64,000 nucleotides of DNA from Nitrospira_E sp052156535 (lineage in GTDB: Bacteria > Nitrospirota > Nitrospiria > Nitrospirales > UBA8639): contig NZ_JBQKUP010000030.1 of the NCBI RefSeq assembly GCF_052156535.1, positions 5,274 to 69,273 on the forward strand, given 5' to 3'. Each line of letters opens with the position of its first letter. The first letter of the stretch is position 1. The notes beneath the pieces are model-generated. The model saw nothing but the letters and a program-made list of their open reading frames with translations, was not told the DNA's origin and searched no databases. Both the position numbers and the translations under genes were made by a program. Below are positions 50,865 through 58,937 of the stretch, in pieces.

Positions 50865-53800
50865 TCAACCGATCACTTGCATATGCTGCACCGTCAGTGT
50901 GGTGGCGGTGAAGTCTTCCTCCACCAACCCCTCCAGAAGAAGCGGCCGTTCGTTTGTGAGTAACGGTCCGTATCGTTGGAATATTTCGGGGAACAGCGTG
51001 GCATCGTAAAGTGCCGTGGTATCTTCCAGCGTGATAAATTCCATGGGTTTGCCATGTTTCGTCGAGGCAGCTTTTTCCGTGATCAGCCAGCCAATCATCA
51101 TGATCCGACGGCCGATATGCATAGCCATCTCTGTGGCGGGAGTGATTTGCAGGCTTTGCAAATGTCTCGCGTAGAGCGTCAATGGATGACAATGGAGGGG
51201 GAAGCCGAAGAGCTCAATCTCATGCTGGATCAGCCGTTCTGTGTCATATTCATTCGGAATTGGGAGCAGACGAACGGATGGCAACAGCGGGGTGGCGTGT
51301 TGTGTAACGGATCTGGATGAGGAGATGCAAAAGGTTGGATGCTCGGCGTAAACCCGCCAGAGCAGGCCGGGGCGGGTGACCTCACCGGCAATAGCATCGA
51401 AGCAACCTGCCAGAACCAATAACCGCGTCTGCGCCGGTTCGGGGTTGAGCCTCCTCAGAAAATCATGAAACGACTGAAACGGGCCGTGGCGGGATCGTTC
51501 TTCGAGAAGCCGATCAATGAATCCCCGTACGATGCCTTTGATTTGCATCAAGCCCATGCGGATGGTCGTTCCTTCTCCCTCATATGCCCATGCGCTGACA
51601 TTGATGTCCGGGGAGAGCACGGTCAATCCCATCCGGCGGGCTTCTGACAGATAGGCGAAGGTTGAATAAAACCCACCCTGGTTGCTGATGACGGCGGCCA
51701 TGAATTCCCCGGGATAATGGGCACGGAGATAGGCGGACTTAAATGACACCTGCGCATAACTGGCCGAATGCGGTTTACAAAAACTATAGCCGGTAAAACT
51801 CATCGTCATTGCCCATACCCGCTCGATCGTTCGTGCATCCACACCGCGCGCGCGCGCGCCGTCGACAAATTGGCGTTGATAATCGCGAAGCCGGCGTTGC
51901 TTATGTTTTTTGCTGAGGATTTTCCTCAGTTGGTCGCCATCTTCCACGGAAAATCCCGCCAGACCCATGGCCACTTTGGTCACGTCTTCCTGATACACCA
52001 TGATGCCGTGGGTTTCCCCGAGCACGTCTTCTACTAACGGATGCAGGGGACGATAGGCGCCGCCATGCGCCCGCCGGACAAATTCTTGAATGAACCGGTT
52101 TGCGGCGGGACGAATCAACGATGAGACGATGACGAGATACTCAAAGACGTCCGCATGCATGCGCCGATCTGCCGGCATGCCCGTCCAGAGTTTTTTGAGA
52201 AGCAGTCGGGTGGCAGGCGATTCGATGTAAAAACATCCAATTGTCTCCCCCTGTTGAATGAGCTGTTGCGTTTTGGGGTCGATTAATGGGTCCCAGGTGG
52301 CATAGTCGATGTGGCGGCCGGTGTGTTTTGCAATTGCCGCAAGGGCATCCCGAATGACGGCTAAGGATCGATTGCCCAGGAGATCGATTTTGACCAGGCC
52401 GGCATCTTCCGTTTGATCCTTTTCCCATTGAATGACCGGAACACCCTTTGCGGCCACTTCCACCGGGACATAGCGGCGGAGATCGTCAGGAACAATCACG
52501 ATGCCCCCGCAATGCAGCGACAGATGACGAAACCGTCCCTGAAGTTGAAGGGCGAGTCTGACGATTTCAGGCCATGGCTCGCGCAAATCGGTGAACGTCG
52601 AGGCCTCATCAAGATGTGAGTGTGGTTTTTTGCCATTGTGGGGCCTCGAAGACGGCGAAGATGGAAGAGAGCGAGGCTTTCCATTTTCTCGAATATTGGA
52701 AAGGCGGGGAGTCTGCCGGAGCGCGGATTGGCTGCATGGGGAGACAGAGGACTCTTGAGCCGGAAGATCGGTGAGCGGGAGGCGAGTTAGCAGTCGACTC
52801 ACCTGTTGAATTTCCGCCGGAGGCATGCCATAGACTTTGGCGACTTCCCGCACGGCTGCCCGAAGCGCCAGTGTGTTCTGATTGGCCACCATGCCGGCCT
52901 GCCGGCTGCCATAGCGCGAAAAGACAAAATCCACAATGCGGTCCCGCTCATCCCAGGGAAAATCCACGTCGATATCCGGCGGATCGTGACGCCCGGGATT
53001 TAAAAAGCGTTCAAAGAACAGATTGTGCCGGATGGGATCCACATGGGTAATCCCCAGGCAATAGGACACGATGGATGCCGCCGCCGATCCCCGGCCACAG
53101 GTGCGAGGCGCCTGGCGGACAATCTCCTCAACCACCAGAAAATAATGAGCGTAGCCTTTATCCCGGATGACGCCCAGTTCGCGTTCGATACGATCAGTCA
53201 CGACCGATGTCAGTGAGCCGTACCGCCATCGGGCCCCGTCGTAGGTCTTCTCGCGTAGCAGAGTGAAGGCATGTGGGTCGGAGAGCTGGCGAAAATTCGG
53301 AAAAATCGTCTCTTTGAACGACCACTCGGTCTGGCAGTGCTGCGCGATCTTCCAGGTATTGGCTATCGCGTGAGGCACATGGGGAAACTGTGAATCCAGT
53401 ATCGCAGGTGGCATCAACCAATGATGGGGTGCACAGCATGCCTCCGGCGGTAATTGAGAGGGGGTGGTATTTAAGGCGATCGCGCGGAGAATTTGATGGA
53501 GGGGGAACTCCTGCGGGGTTACAAAATGCACCCGGTTGGTTGCGACGGGAGGAAGGCGTGTGCGGCGGCTAAAGGCCAGGGCCTGGTGCATGAGCGCGCC
53601 GGGCGTTAGCTCTACGTACAGATCGCTAAGTGAGTGACGTTTCCAGGCCGTCAGTGCAGAAAGATCATCAGAGAGAATGATCAGTCCTTTTCGGTGTTCC
53701 TGAACCGAGGCGATGCAGTCAAAGTCGTCATCGCAATGGAGTTGGGAAAGCAGGCGACAGAGATTGGTATAGCCAAAAGAATCTTTGACCAGGAGCACGG

Positions 53801-54023
53801 CGCGATGCCGGTTGTGGGTCAGTTCGGCTCCCAGGATTGGGCGTAAGCCATGGGCCTGGGCGACCTCGATAAAGCGAATGGCACCATACAGACCGTTCGT
53901 GTCGGTCAGGGCAAGTGTCTCGGCTCCCTGTCCCTTTGCCGTTTGGCACAAGGTTTCCAGTGAGGACACTCCTTGCATCGGGGAGTACTCCGAATGAACG
54001 TGTAAATGGACAAAGGCTGACAT
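50865..54023 (-). CDS. dnaE2: Error-prone DNA polymerase III alpha, DnaE2
   Basis: A 1052-residue C-family polymerase. The N-terminal PHP domain starts VHLHVHSEYSPMQG; the palm has GRGSAAASIVSYCLGITHVDP and PDIDVDFPWDERDRI (about 350-365), the catalytic aspartates; helix-hairpin and OB domains follow, ending TATTLTVQHMQVIG. DnaE2 lacks the tau-binding tail and works in SOS translesion synthesis with ImuB. A basic, Ser/Pro-rich insert (about residues 420-468) separates palm parts. It is third in the repressor-imuB-dnaE2 order, 280 AT-rich bases after imuB, so it may also have its own promoter. The ATG at 54023 begins the PHP domain directly. Confidence 0.92.
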   Translation of the reverse strand: MSAFVHLHVHSEYSPMQGVSSLETLCQTAKGQGAETLALTDTNGLYGAIRFIEVAQAHGLRPILGAELTHNRHRAVLLVKDSFGYTNLCRLLSQLHCDDDFDCIASVQEHRKGLIILSDDLSALTAWKRHSLSDLYVELTPGALMHQALAFSRRTRLPPVATNRVHFVTPQEFPLHQILRAIALNTTPSQLPPEACCAPHHWLMPPAILDSQFPHVPHAIANTWKIAQHCQTEWSFKETIFPNFRQLSDPHAFTLLREKTYDGARWRYGSLTSVVTDRIERELGVIRDKGYAHYFLVVEEIVRQAPRTCGRGSAAASIVSYCLGITHVDPIRHNLFFERFLNPGRHDPPDIDVDFPWDERDRIVDFVFSRYGSRQAGMVANQNTLALRAAVREVAKVYGMPPAEIQQVSRLLTRLPLTDLPAQESSVSPCSQSALRQTPRLSNIRENGKPRSLPSSPSSRPHNGKKPHSHLDEASTFTDLREPWPEIVRLALQLQGRFRHLSLHCGGIVIVPDDLRRYVPVEVAAKGVPVIQWEKDQTEDAGLVKIDLLGNRSLAVIRDALAAIAKHTGRHIDYATWDPLIDPKTQQLIQQGETIGCFYIESPATRLLLKKLWTGMPADRRMHADVFEYLVIVSSLIRPAANRFIQEFVRRAHGGAYRPLHPLVEDVLGETHGIMVYQEDVTKVAMGLAGFSVEDGDQLRKILSKKHKQRRLRDYQRQFVDGARARGVDARTIERVWAMTMSFTGYSFCKPHSASYAQVSFKSAYLRAHYPGEFMAAVISNQGGFYSTFAYLSEARRMGLTVLSPDINVSAWAYEGEGTTIRMGLMQIKGIVRGFIDRLLEERSRHGPFQSFHDFLRRLNPEPAQTRLLVLAGCFDAIAGEVTRPGLLWRVYAEHPTFCISSSRSVTQHATPLLPSVRLLPIPNEYDTERLIQHEIELFGFPLHCHPLTLYARHLQSLQITPATEMAMHIGRRIMMIGWLITEKAASTKHGKPMEFITLEDTTALYDATLFPEIFQRYGPLLTNERPLLLEGLVEEDFTATTLTVQHMQVIG

Positions 54024-54304
54024 GAAATAATGCGGCAATAATGGTAAATTGCGTACCCATTTTTAATTAAAGCATCGCTTTACTTTATGTCCATGTTGAT
54101 AACCTGTTGATTGAAGTAATGCCTTATTTTTTCTGTCTGTGTATAACTAGTTAGTTAAAGTTTTTGATTAATTTTTATCATTTTTAAATGCGAAACACCT
54201 ATTATTCATTGGTTATTTTGCATGTTAAGTAATGCCATAAAAATGAGGGTGATCATGCCACAGAGGCGGGAGCATCGCTTGAGAATTTTCAAAAATTCAC
54301 CTAT
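54024..54304. promoter_or_regulatory. AT-rich gap between imuB and dnaE2
   Basis: 280 bases, strongly AT-rich compared with the flanking genes and without a frame or repeat. Probably a promoter for dnaE2, though no copy of the TGTAACC palindrome was found, so co-regulation with the repressor is not shown. Confidence 0.35.
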
Positions 54305-55510
54305 TCAATCTAAACGAGAGGCCAGGTGTGAGCGTCCCCATTGAATGACTTTCATGCCGAACCGGGTATGCAAACGATCAAGGGCTAATGCCAATCGATG
54401 GGGACGGGGGAGTGCCTGAGGTTCTTCCGGGTCATGTGATGGGAAGAGCGATAGTTGTTCGGGTGGGGGACGAAAGCTATTACTTCGAATGGTGAGTGAG
54501 CGCACGCGGACGCGTCGTTGGAAGCACCGACGGAATAAGGTCTGAGCTGATGGAAGCATATCAACCTCCCAATGTGTGGGTGTGGATAAGACAGATGAAT
54601 GGTGAACCGTGAGCTGATCACTGGAGAGCAGCGTCAGTCTGAGGCGATGACACAGGCGCTGTCGCCGACGTAGATCATGGCAGAGAGAATCCAGAAGGCA
54701 TGACAGACCTCCAAGTAGCCGGTCGTAGTCAATCGTATCCGGTTCAAAGAGATAGGAATGGGTCAGCGATAGCGAGGCCTCGGGAGCCACGACCGGCAAA
54801 AAATCAATCCCCCGTGCCCACTGGTAGAGCCGGTGGCCCCATCGACCGCAGACGGTTTCCAAGGCTTCCAAACTCACGTCGCTCACGTCGCCGATGGTCT
54901 GTAGATTCAAATCGGTCAAGCGTGTGTGGAGTGCGGACTCTCCAGGACCTTGTAGCCCGGGAAGTATTGAGACGGGTAACGGTGATAAAAAGTCCTGTTC
55001 GGAGCCTGCCCGGACATCACAGAGTTGGGGCGGCGTGAGGATGGAGCTGGCCATTTGCGCGACAAGCTTATTGGTCCCGATACCGGCGACGGCTTGTAAC
55101 CCAAGTCGCGATGTCAGATCGCGCTCTAAACGCATCGTGGTGTCACAGGTTGCGCCAAAAAGTCGAGTGGTGCCGGTCAAATCTAAATAAAAATGCCCAG
55201 GCCTAAACGACTCCCAAATGGGTGCGATCGGGACCATGCACGACACGAGGGCATGATGGGCTTGGGCGACACGAGTCGGGTTGGGAGGCACGAGTCGAAG
55301 CGAGGGACAGCGTCGTCTGGCCCGATCGGCCGGAAGTCCGGGTATGACTCCGGCGTCTTCAGCTTCGGGAGAAACTTCACGGATGATGGCACGGGACGCA
55401 TGGGCGGAAGCCACGGCGACAGGTCTGGTGCGTAAGGAGGGGGCGTCGAGGCGTGCCAGGGCCACTTCGAATCGAGGAATACATAAACAGACAATTTGAC
55501 GGTCCATCAT
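54305..55510 (-). CDS. imuB: ImuB, inactive Y-family polymerase adaptor
   Basis: A 401-residue Y-family-fold protein. The finger/palm frame is present (AHASRAIIREVSPEAEDAGVIPGL, AGIGTNKLVAQMASSILTPPQ, LPGLQGPGESALHTRLTDL with the HhH, and FYLDLTGTTRLFG), but the first catalytic Asp position reads CLCIPRFEVAL and the second acidic pair is missing before FYLDLTG, so it cannot catalyse synthesis. EQLSLFP (about residues 350-356) is a QLxLF beta-clamp-binding motif, the hallmark of ImuB, which recruits DnaE2 to the clamp. It starts 7 bases after the repressor stop. Confidence 0.9.
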   Translation of the reverse strand: MMDRQIVCLCIPRFEVALARLDAPSLRTRPVAVASAHASRAIIREVSPEAEDAGVIPGLPADRARRRCPSLRLVPPNPTRVAQAHHALVSCMVPIAPIWESFRPGHFYLDLTGTTRLFGATCDTTMRLERDLTSRLGLQAVAGIGTNKLVAQMASSILTPPQLCDVRAGSEQDFLSPLPVSILPGLQGPGESALHTRLTDLNLQTIGDVSDVSLEALETVCGRWGHRLYQWARGIDFLPVVAPEASLSLTHSYLFEPDTIDYDRLLGGLSCLLDSLCHDLRRRQRLCHRLRLTLLSSDQLTVHHSSVLSTPTHWEVDMLPSAQTLFRRCFQRRVRVRSLTIRSNSFRPPPEQLSLFPSHDPEEPQALPRPHRLALALDRLHTRFGMKVIQWGRSHLASRLD

Positions 55511-55517
55511 TTTTCAT

Positions 55518-56060
55518 CTAGCCACAATGCCGAATGACCCCGATCACCACTCCTTCAATCACAAATTCATCCTGCGGAGTCACCAGAATCGGAGCCATGG
55601 TTGCGTTCGCCGGATGCAGTTCTATTTGCTCTTCTTTGTTGTAATATTTCTTAATCGTCGCCTCCTGATTCACCAGCGCGACCACGGTTTGTCCATTTCG
55701 CGCCATTCGTTGCTTGTGTACAATCACCAGGTCACCCGGCAGGATGCCTTCATCCCGCATCGATTCACCTTTCACTCGTAATGCGAAATTGTCTCCCGTT
55801 CGCAGCATGGAAGGTGGTACCTCTACCAGCTCAGTTTGAGGAATGGGCTCAATCGGGTTGCCGGCCGCGACGATGCCGGCCATGGGAATCTGTGTCGGGG
55901 AATCCAGTTGAGAGAGGATGGCTTCGACCACTCCAGGAATCCGACGCATTCCGCATTCATAGCGGGTAATGGTCATACGAGTGGTGCGGAGACGTTCAGC
56001 TAGTTGGGTTTGGGTTAATCCCAGGCGTTGCCGGATCTGTTTGAAGGTTTCAGGTGTCAT
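55518..56060 (-). CDS. LexA-like repressor: XRE helix-turn-helix with S24 peptidase
   Basis: A 180-residue autocleaving repressor. Residues 5-55 form an XRE helix-turn-helix (RQRLGLTQTQLAERLRTTRMTITRYECG) rather than the winged domain of E. coli LexA. The S24 half has the cleavage site Ala66-Gly67 in GIVAAGNPIE, Ser100 in KGESMRDEGILPGDLVIV and Lys137 in NQEATIKKYY, the catalytic dyad. It is first in the mutagenesis cassette and probably the damage sensor releasing imuB and dnaE2. A perfect palindrome abuts its start codon. Confidence 0.9.
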   Translation of the reverse strand: MTPETFKQIRQRLGLTQTQLAERLRTTRMTITRYECGMRRIPGVVEAILSQLDSPTQIPMAGIVAAGNPIEPIPQTELVEVPPSMLRTGDNFALRVKGESMRDEGILPGDLVIVHKQRMARNGQTVVALVNQEATIKKYYNKEEQIELHPANATMAPILVTPQDEFVIEGVVIGVIRHCG

Positions 56061-56076
56061 GTAACCAATGGTTACA
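56060..56076. promoter_or_regulatory. Palindromic operator of the LexA-like repressor
   Basis: TGTAACCAATGGTTACA, a perfect 7-3-7 inverted repeat, begins at the last base of the repressor's start codon on the opposite strand, over its ribosome site. An XRE-type dimer could bind it to block transcription or translation initiation, giving autoregulation released on RecA-stimulated cleavage. Confidence 0.65.
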
Positions 56077-56435
56077 TTGTGGCATGGGAGGTGTCAAGAG
56101 AGGTGGTTGTCACCGACCCACTCATGACTACATCGAGTGCAAATATTGTAAATATTTGATTGTTAATTGTTTTTTAATAAATCACTCATGCTGAATAAGG
56201 CGGGTCTCTCATGCCATCTAGGGACAGTTTCCGGGAATGTCATTATTAGAGCAGTTCATCGTGGGAAGACAGGTCAGCACTGTTTCCTGTTTACGAACCA
56301 AGAAGTAATCAGGATCCACCCTAGAAAAAGGGGCACATATTCATGCCGGCGTATCCTGCATGGTCCTATGCAGGCATGTTGCTGCCGGCATGGCTCAACG
56401 CATTCGATGATTAAAAGAAAGAAGAGGAGAATCTG
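56061..56435. other. Divergent region holding the operator and terC leader
   Basis: 375 bases between the repressor and TerC starts. Contains the operator at 56060-56076, an AT-rich stretch (56150-56180) that may be a promoter, and the two-stem element at 56342-56392. No gene is supported. Confidence 0.5.
56342..56392 (+). promoter_or_regulatory. Structured leader element upstream of terC
   Basis: Two nested perfect stems: CATGCCGGC with GCCGGCATG (9 pairs) encloses CCTGCAT with ATGCAGG (7 pairs, 6-base loop), with internal loops of 4 and 9 bases. It ends about 44 bases before the TerC start. TerC genes often follow the Mn-sensing yybP-ykoY riboswitch, but I could not find that class's conserved bases, so this may be another RNA switch or a simple stem. 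Confidence 0.45.
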
Positions 56436-57179
56436 ATGTTTGAATGGCTGACAAGTCCTGAAGCATGGATCGCATTAGGCACGTTAACCGCGTTAGAAAT
56501 TGTCCTGGGGATTGATAACATTATCTTCATCTCTATCCTTGTCGGACGTCTTCCCGAGAGTCAGCGGGTGTTTGCCAGAAGAGCAGGGCTTGGTCTCGCC
56601 ATGGTGGCACGCCTGGGGTTGCTGTTTTCGATTTCATGGGTCATGGGGTTAACCGAACCCTTGGTGACGGTGCTCACTCACGCGATTTCAGGGCGCGATA
56701 TTATTCTGGTTGGCGGTGGATTGTTTCTCATGGCGAAAGCCACGCATGAAATTCATAACAGCCTGGAAGGGCTGGAAGAAGAGAGCAGTCACACGATTGT
56801 GGCTGCCAGTTTGGGAATGGTTCTTGTCCAGATTGCGGTTTTGGATATTGTGTTTTCACTGGATTCGGTGATCACGGCGGTCGGTCTGGTTGATCAGGTT
56901 TCTCTCATGGCGATTGCCATCATCCTGGCCGTGCTCGTGATGCTGATGGCCGCCAAAGCGATTGGAGATTTTGTGGATGAGCATCCGACCATCAAAGTTC
57001 TTGCCCTCTCATTTCTCATTCTTGTGGGTGTGACTCTGATGGTGGAGGGGTTTGAGGTGCATGTCCCGAAAGGCTATATTTATTTTGCGATGGCGTTTTC
57101 CGTTACCGTGGAAATGCTCAACATTCGCATGCGGAAAAAACGAGCACCGGTCAAACTTCACAAGACGCTTTCCGAATAG
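56436..57179 (+). CDS. TerC-family integral membrane protein
   Basis: A 247-residue membrane protein with about seven hydrophobic segments. LEIVLGIDNIIFISILVGRLP and LDIVFSLDSVITAVGLV contain the paired acidic/polar motifs (ExxLGIDN and FSLDSV) that are the metal-binding signature of TerC/Alx proteins, thought to export Mn2+ or related metals or take part in tellurite resistance. GAAGAGGAG lies 5-8 bases before the ATG. Its upstream leader is structured. Confidence 0.88.
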   Translation: MFEWLTSPEAWIALGTLTALEIVLGIDNIIFISILVGRLPESQRVFARRAGLGLAMVARLGLLFSISWVMGLTEPLVTVLTHAISGRDIILVGGGLFLMAKATHEIHNSLEGLEEESSHTIVAASLGMVLVQIAVLDIVFSLDSVITAVGLVDQVSLMAIAIILAVLVMLMAAKAIGDFVDEHPTIKVLALSFLILVGVTLMVEGFEVHVPKGYIYFAMAFSVTVEMLNIRMRKKRAPVKLHKTLSE

Positions 57180-57296
57180 CCGGAAACCAGCGGACGCCAC
57201 AGGAAGCGGTTAAGGTCATTCGCGGAAGAGGGGAGAGGAGATGATGCGGCCACACGTCTGTGTGGGGAAGTTCCAGATAATGTGGCATAAGCTGTG

Positions 57297-57863
57297 TTAA
57301 TGCGGATATTGGTGCTCGCGGCAGATTAATTGAATGTCCTGTACGCTTAACGGTTCTCGTGTCAAACCGCAGACATACCCGTTTTTCTCATGATTTTCAT
57401 TGAAACGACAGGTGTGGCAGGCACCAAAGGCTTTTCGTCCATGGACCTGCTGCATTTCTCGCAGGATTGAGCGCAAAGCAGAAGTCAGTTCAGCGATTTT
57501 CATGGAGTCCGTCCTCGCCAGTGCCGGTTCCAGGCTTCTGGTGAGAAGGGCTTTTTTTACGAGATTGCTCCCTTTGGTGGTCGGCGCAAGGCGTACGATT
57601 CGTTTGTCCTCATTATCCGCCTGCTTCCGCAGGAATCCCTTCTGCTCCAAGACCTTGAGCGATTGTGAGACGGTTCCCTTCGTGAGTCCCAGATACTCCG
57701 CCACGGCTTGCGGCGTATTTGAATAGCGATTGCATTGCGTCAAATACGTCAGCGCTTCCATCTGCACGGGTTGTAATCCGTAACGCAGGCCAAACGCCCG
57801 TGCCTCCATCCGTTGCAGGTTGCACAATCGCTCTAAGACATCATTGGCTTCTTGCGCGCTCAT
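57297..57863 (-). CDS. MarR-family regulator with C-terminal Cys cluster
   Basis: A 188-residue regulator. The winged helix-turn-helix (about 30-100) reads ALTYLTQCNRYSNTPQAVAEYLGLTKGTVSQSLKVLEQKGFL and RIVRLAPTTKGSNLV. The extra C-terminal tail has Cys149-xx-Cys152, Cys165 and Cys181 (CHTCRFNENHEKNGYVCGL and LICREHQ), suggesting a metal or Fe-S site or thiol switch not found in most MarR proteins. It is divergent from the CPVC protein, and a perfect palindrome lies 9 bases from its start, so it probably represses itself and the divergent unit in response to a redox or NO signal. Confidence 0.85.
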   Translation of the reverse strand: MSAQEANDVLERLCNLQRMEARAFGLRYGLQPVQMEALTYLTQCNRYSNTPQAVAEYLGLTKGTVSQSLKVLEQKGFLRKQADNEDKRIVRLAPTTKGSNLVKKALLTRSLEPALARTDSMKIAELTSALRSILREMQQVHGRKAFGACHTCRFNENHEKNGYVCGLTREPLSVQDIQLICREHQYPH

Positions 57864-57871
57864 AGGTCAAT

Positions 57872-57888
57872 TGTATCGTCTCGATACA
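57872..57888. promoter_or_regulatory. MarR operator 1
   Basis: TGTATCGTCTCGATACA, a perfect 7-3-7 palindrome just upstream of the MarR start. Size and position fit a MarR dimer site. Confidence 0.65.
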
Positions 57889-57925
57889 GATTTGACAAAT
57901 GCGAGTATCGCTGCTAAATTTCATT

Positions 57926-57944
57926 TAGTTTCGACTCAATACTA
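57926..57944. promoter_or_regulatory. Possible second MarR operator
   Basis: TAGTTTCGACTCAATACTA has the same centre and five of seven matching half-site bases as operator 1 and lies 30 bases before the divergent CPVC gene, where it would control that promoter. Confidence 0.45.
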
Positions 57945-57973
57945 ATTTTCATCTTTACAGAAGGAGACAGGTT

Positions 57974-58216
57974 ATGAAGAAAGCCGTGTTTTATCATGCA
58001 GGGTGCCCGGTCTGTGTGTCAGCGGAAACCATGGTGACTCAGGCCATTGATCGTCAGCAATACGATCTGGAAATCGTCCATTTTGCACAAACCCCCGATC
58101 GTGTGGGTGAGGCCGAGACGGCAGGGGTGAAGTCTGTTCCTGCCCTGGTGTTCGAGGGGCAGGTATTTCACGTGAATTTTGGTGCATCCATGGACGATGT
58201 GAAAGCCAGTATTTGA
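57974..58216 (+). CDS. Thioredoxin/glutaredoxin-like CPVC protein
   Basis: An 80-residue single-domain redox protein: KKAVFYHAGCPVCVSAETM with Cys11-Pro-Val-Cys14 as active site, and VKSVPALVFEGQVFHVNFG with the cis-proline loop. Too short for a full thioredoxin (105), close to NrdH or glutaredoxin size. AAGGAGA lies 6 bases before the ATG. Divergent from the Cys-containing MarR regulator; likely part of one redox-sensing unit with the globin downstream. Confidence 0.82.
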   Translation: MKKAVFYHAGCPVCVSAETMVTQAIDRQQYDLEIVHFAQTPDRVGEAETAGVKSVPALVFEGQVFHVNFGASMDDVKASI

Positions 58217-58303
58217 AACGAAAGACTTTATTCCCGGGAGTGAGACGGGTTGCAGGATAGCCTGGACACCGACTCCCGGTTATCAATGAAAGGAGAAAAT
58301 CGT

Positions 58304-58762
58304 ATGCGTCCATGGGTGAGGAATGTGTGTCTCGGGCTCGCTCTAGGGTTGTCCATGAGTGGGACGGCCTGTTCAACGGTTGAACCCACGGCAGGAAAGG
58401 ACACTGCATCGTTGTACGACCGGTTAGGGGGAAAGCCGGCTATCACGGCGGTCATCGATGAATTTGTGGGCAATGTTGCTAACGATGCCCGTATTAATAA
58501 TCGCTTTGCCACTACCGATATTCCGAAACTGAAGGGACATCTGGTGGATCAAGTCTGTGGAGCGACTGGTGGACCCTGCACCTACACGGGCAGGGACATG
58601 AAGACGACGCATGCGGGAATGCGCATTACCAATGCCGACTTTACGGCAATGGTTGAGGACCTGGTCACTGCACTCAACACGTTCCAGGTTCCGCAAACGG
58701 AACAGAAGGAGTTACTTGGGCTGCTCGGGTCCATGAAATCTGATATTGTCGAAATTCCATAA
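58304..58762 (+). CDS. Lipoprotein truncated haemoglobin (group 1)
   Basis: A 152-residue exported globin. A lipoprotein signal (LGLALGLSMSGTAC, Cys23) precedes a group 1 truncated globin: SLYDRLGGKPAITAVIDEFVGNV, FATTDIPKLKGHLVDQVCGATGGPCTYTGRDM and KTTHAGMRI, in which His103 is the proximal haem ligand. Such globins scavenge NO or sense O2; a lipid-anchored, envelope-located one is uncommon. AGGAG lies about 9 bases before the ATG at 58304; the frame upstream to 58250 is probably untranslated. Probably in the MarR-controlled unit. Confidence 0.83.
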   Translation: MRPWVRNVCLGLALGLSMSGTACSTVEPTAGKDTASLYDRLGGKPAITAVIDEFVGNVANDARINNRFATTDIPKLKGHLVDQVCGATGGPCTYTGRDMKTTHAGMRITNADFTAMVEDLVTALNTFQVPQTEQKELLGLLGSMKSDIVEIP

Positions 58763-58792
58763 TCTACTCGGGATAATGGATTCTGTGATCTT

Positions 58793-58820
58793 CTTGGGAG
58801 GATGAGCTCATCCTCCCAAG
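58793..58820 (+). terminator. Rho-independent terminator
   Basis: CTTGGGAGGATGAG pairs perfectly with CTCATCCTCCCAAG (14 pairs, minimal loop) and is followed within 12 bases by CTTTTTT. It ends the CPVC-globin unit. Confidence 0.75.
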
Positions 58821-58937
58821 TACCTTGGTTCTTTTTTATTGAGCACACCGGTGGGGGCTTGCGTCAGAATCAGCTATTCCTGAGAATGGCGGTGTGACCG
58901 TTCCCTGAAAACATTATTCAAATAAGGAGAGTGAGAA

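Noticed and set aside
56100..56435. yybP-ykoY manganese riboswitch upstream of terC
   Set aside because: The conserved core of that class could not be found, though a stem-rich leader exists.
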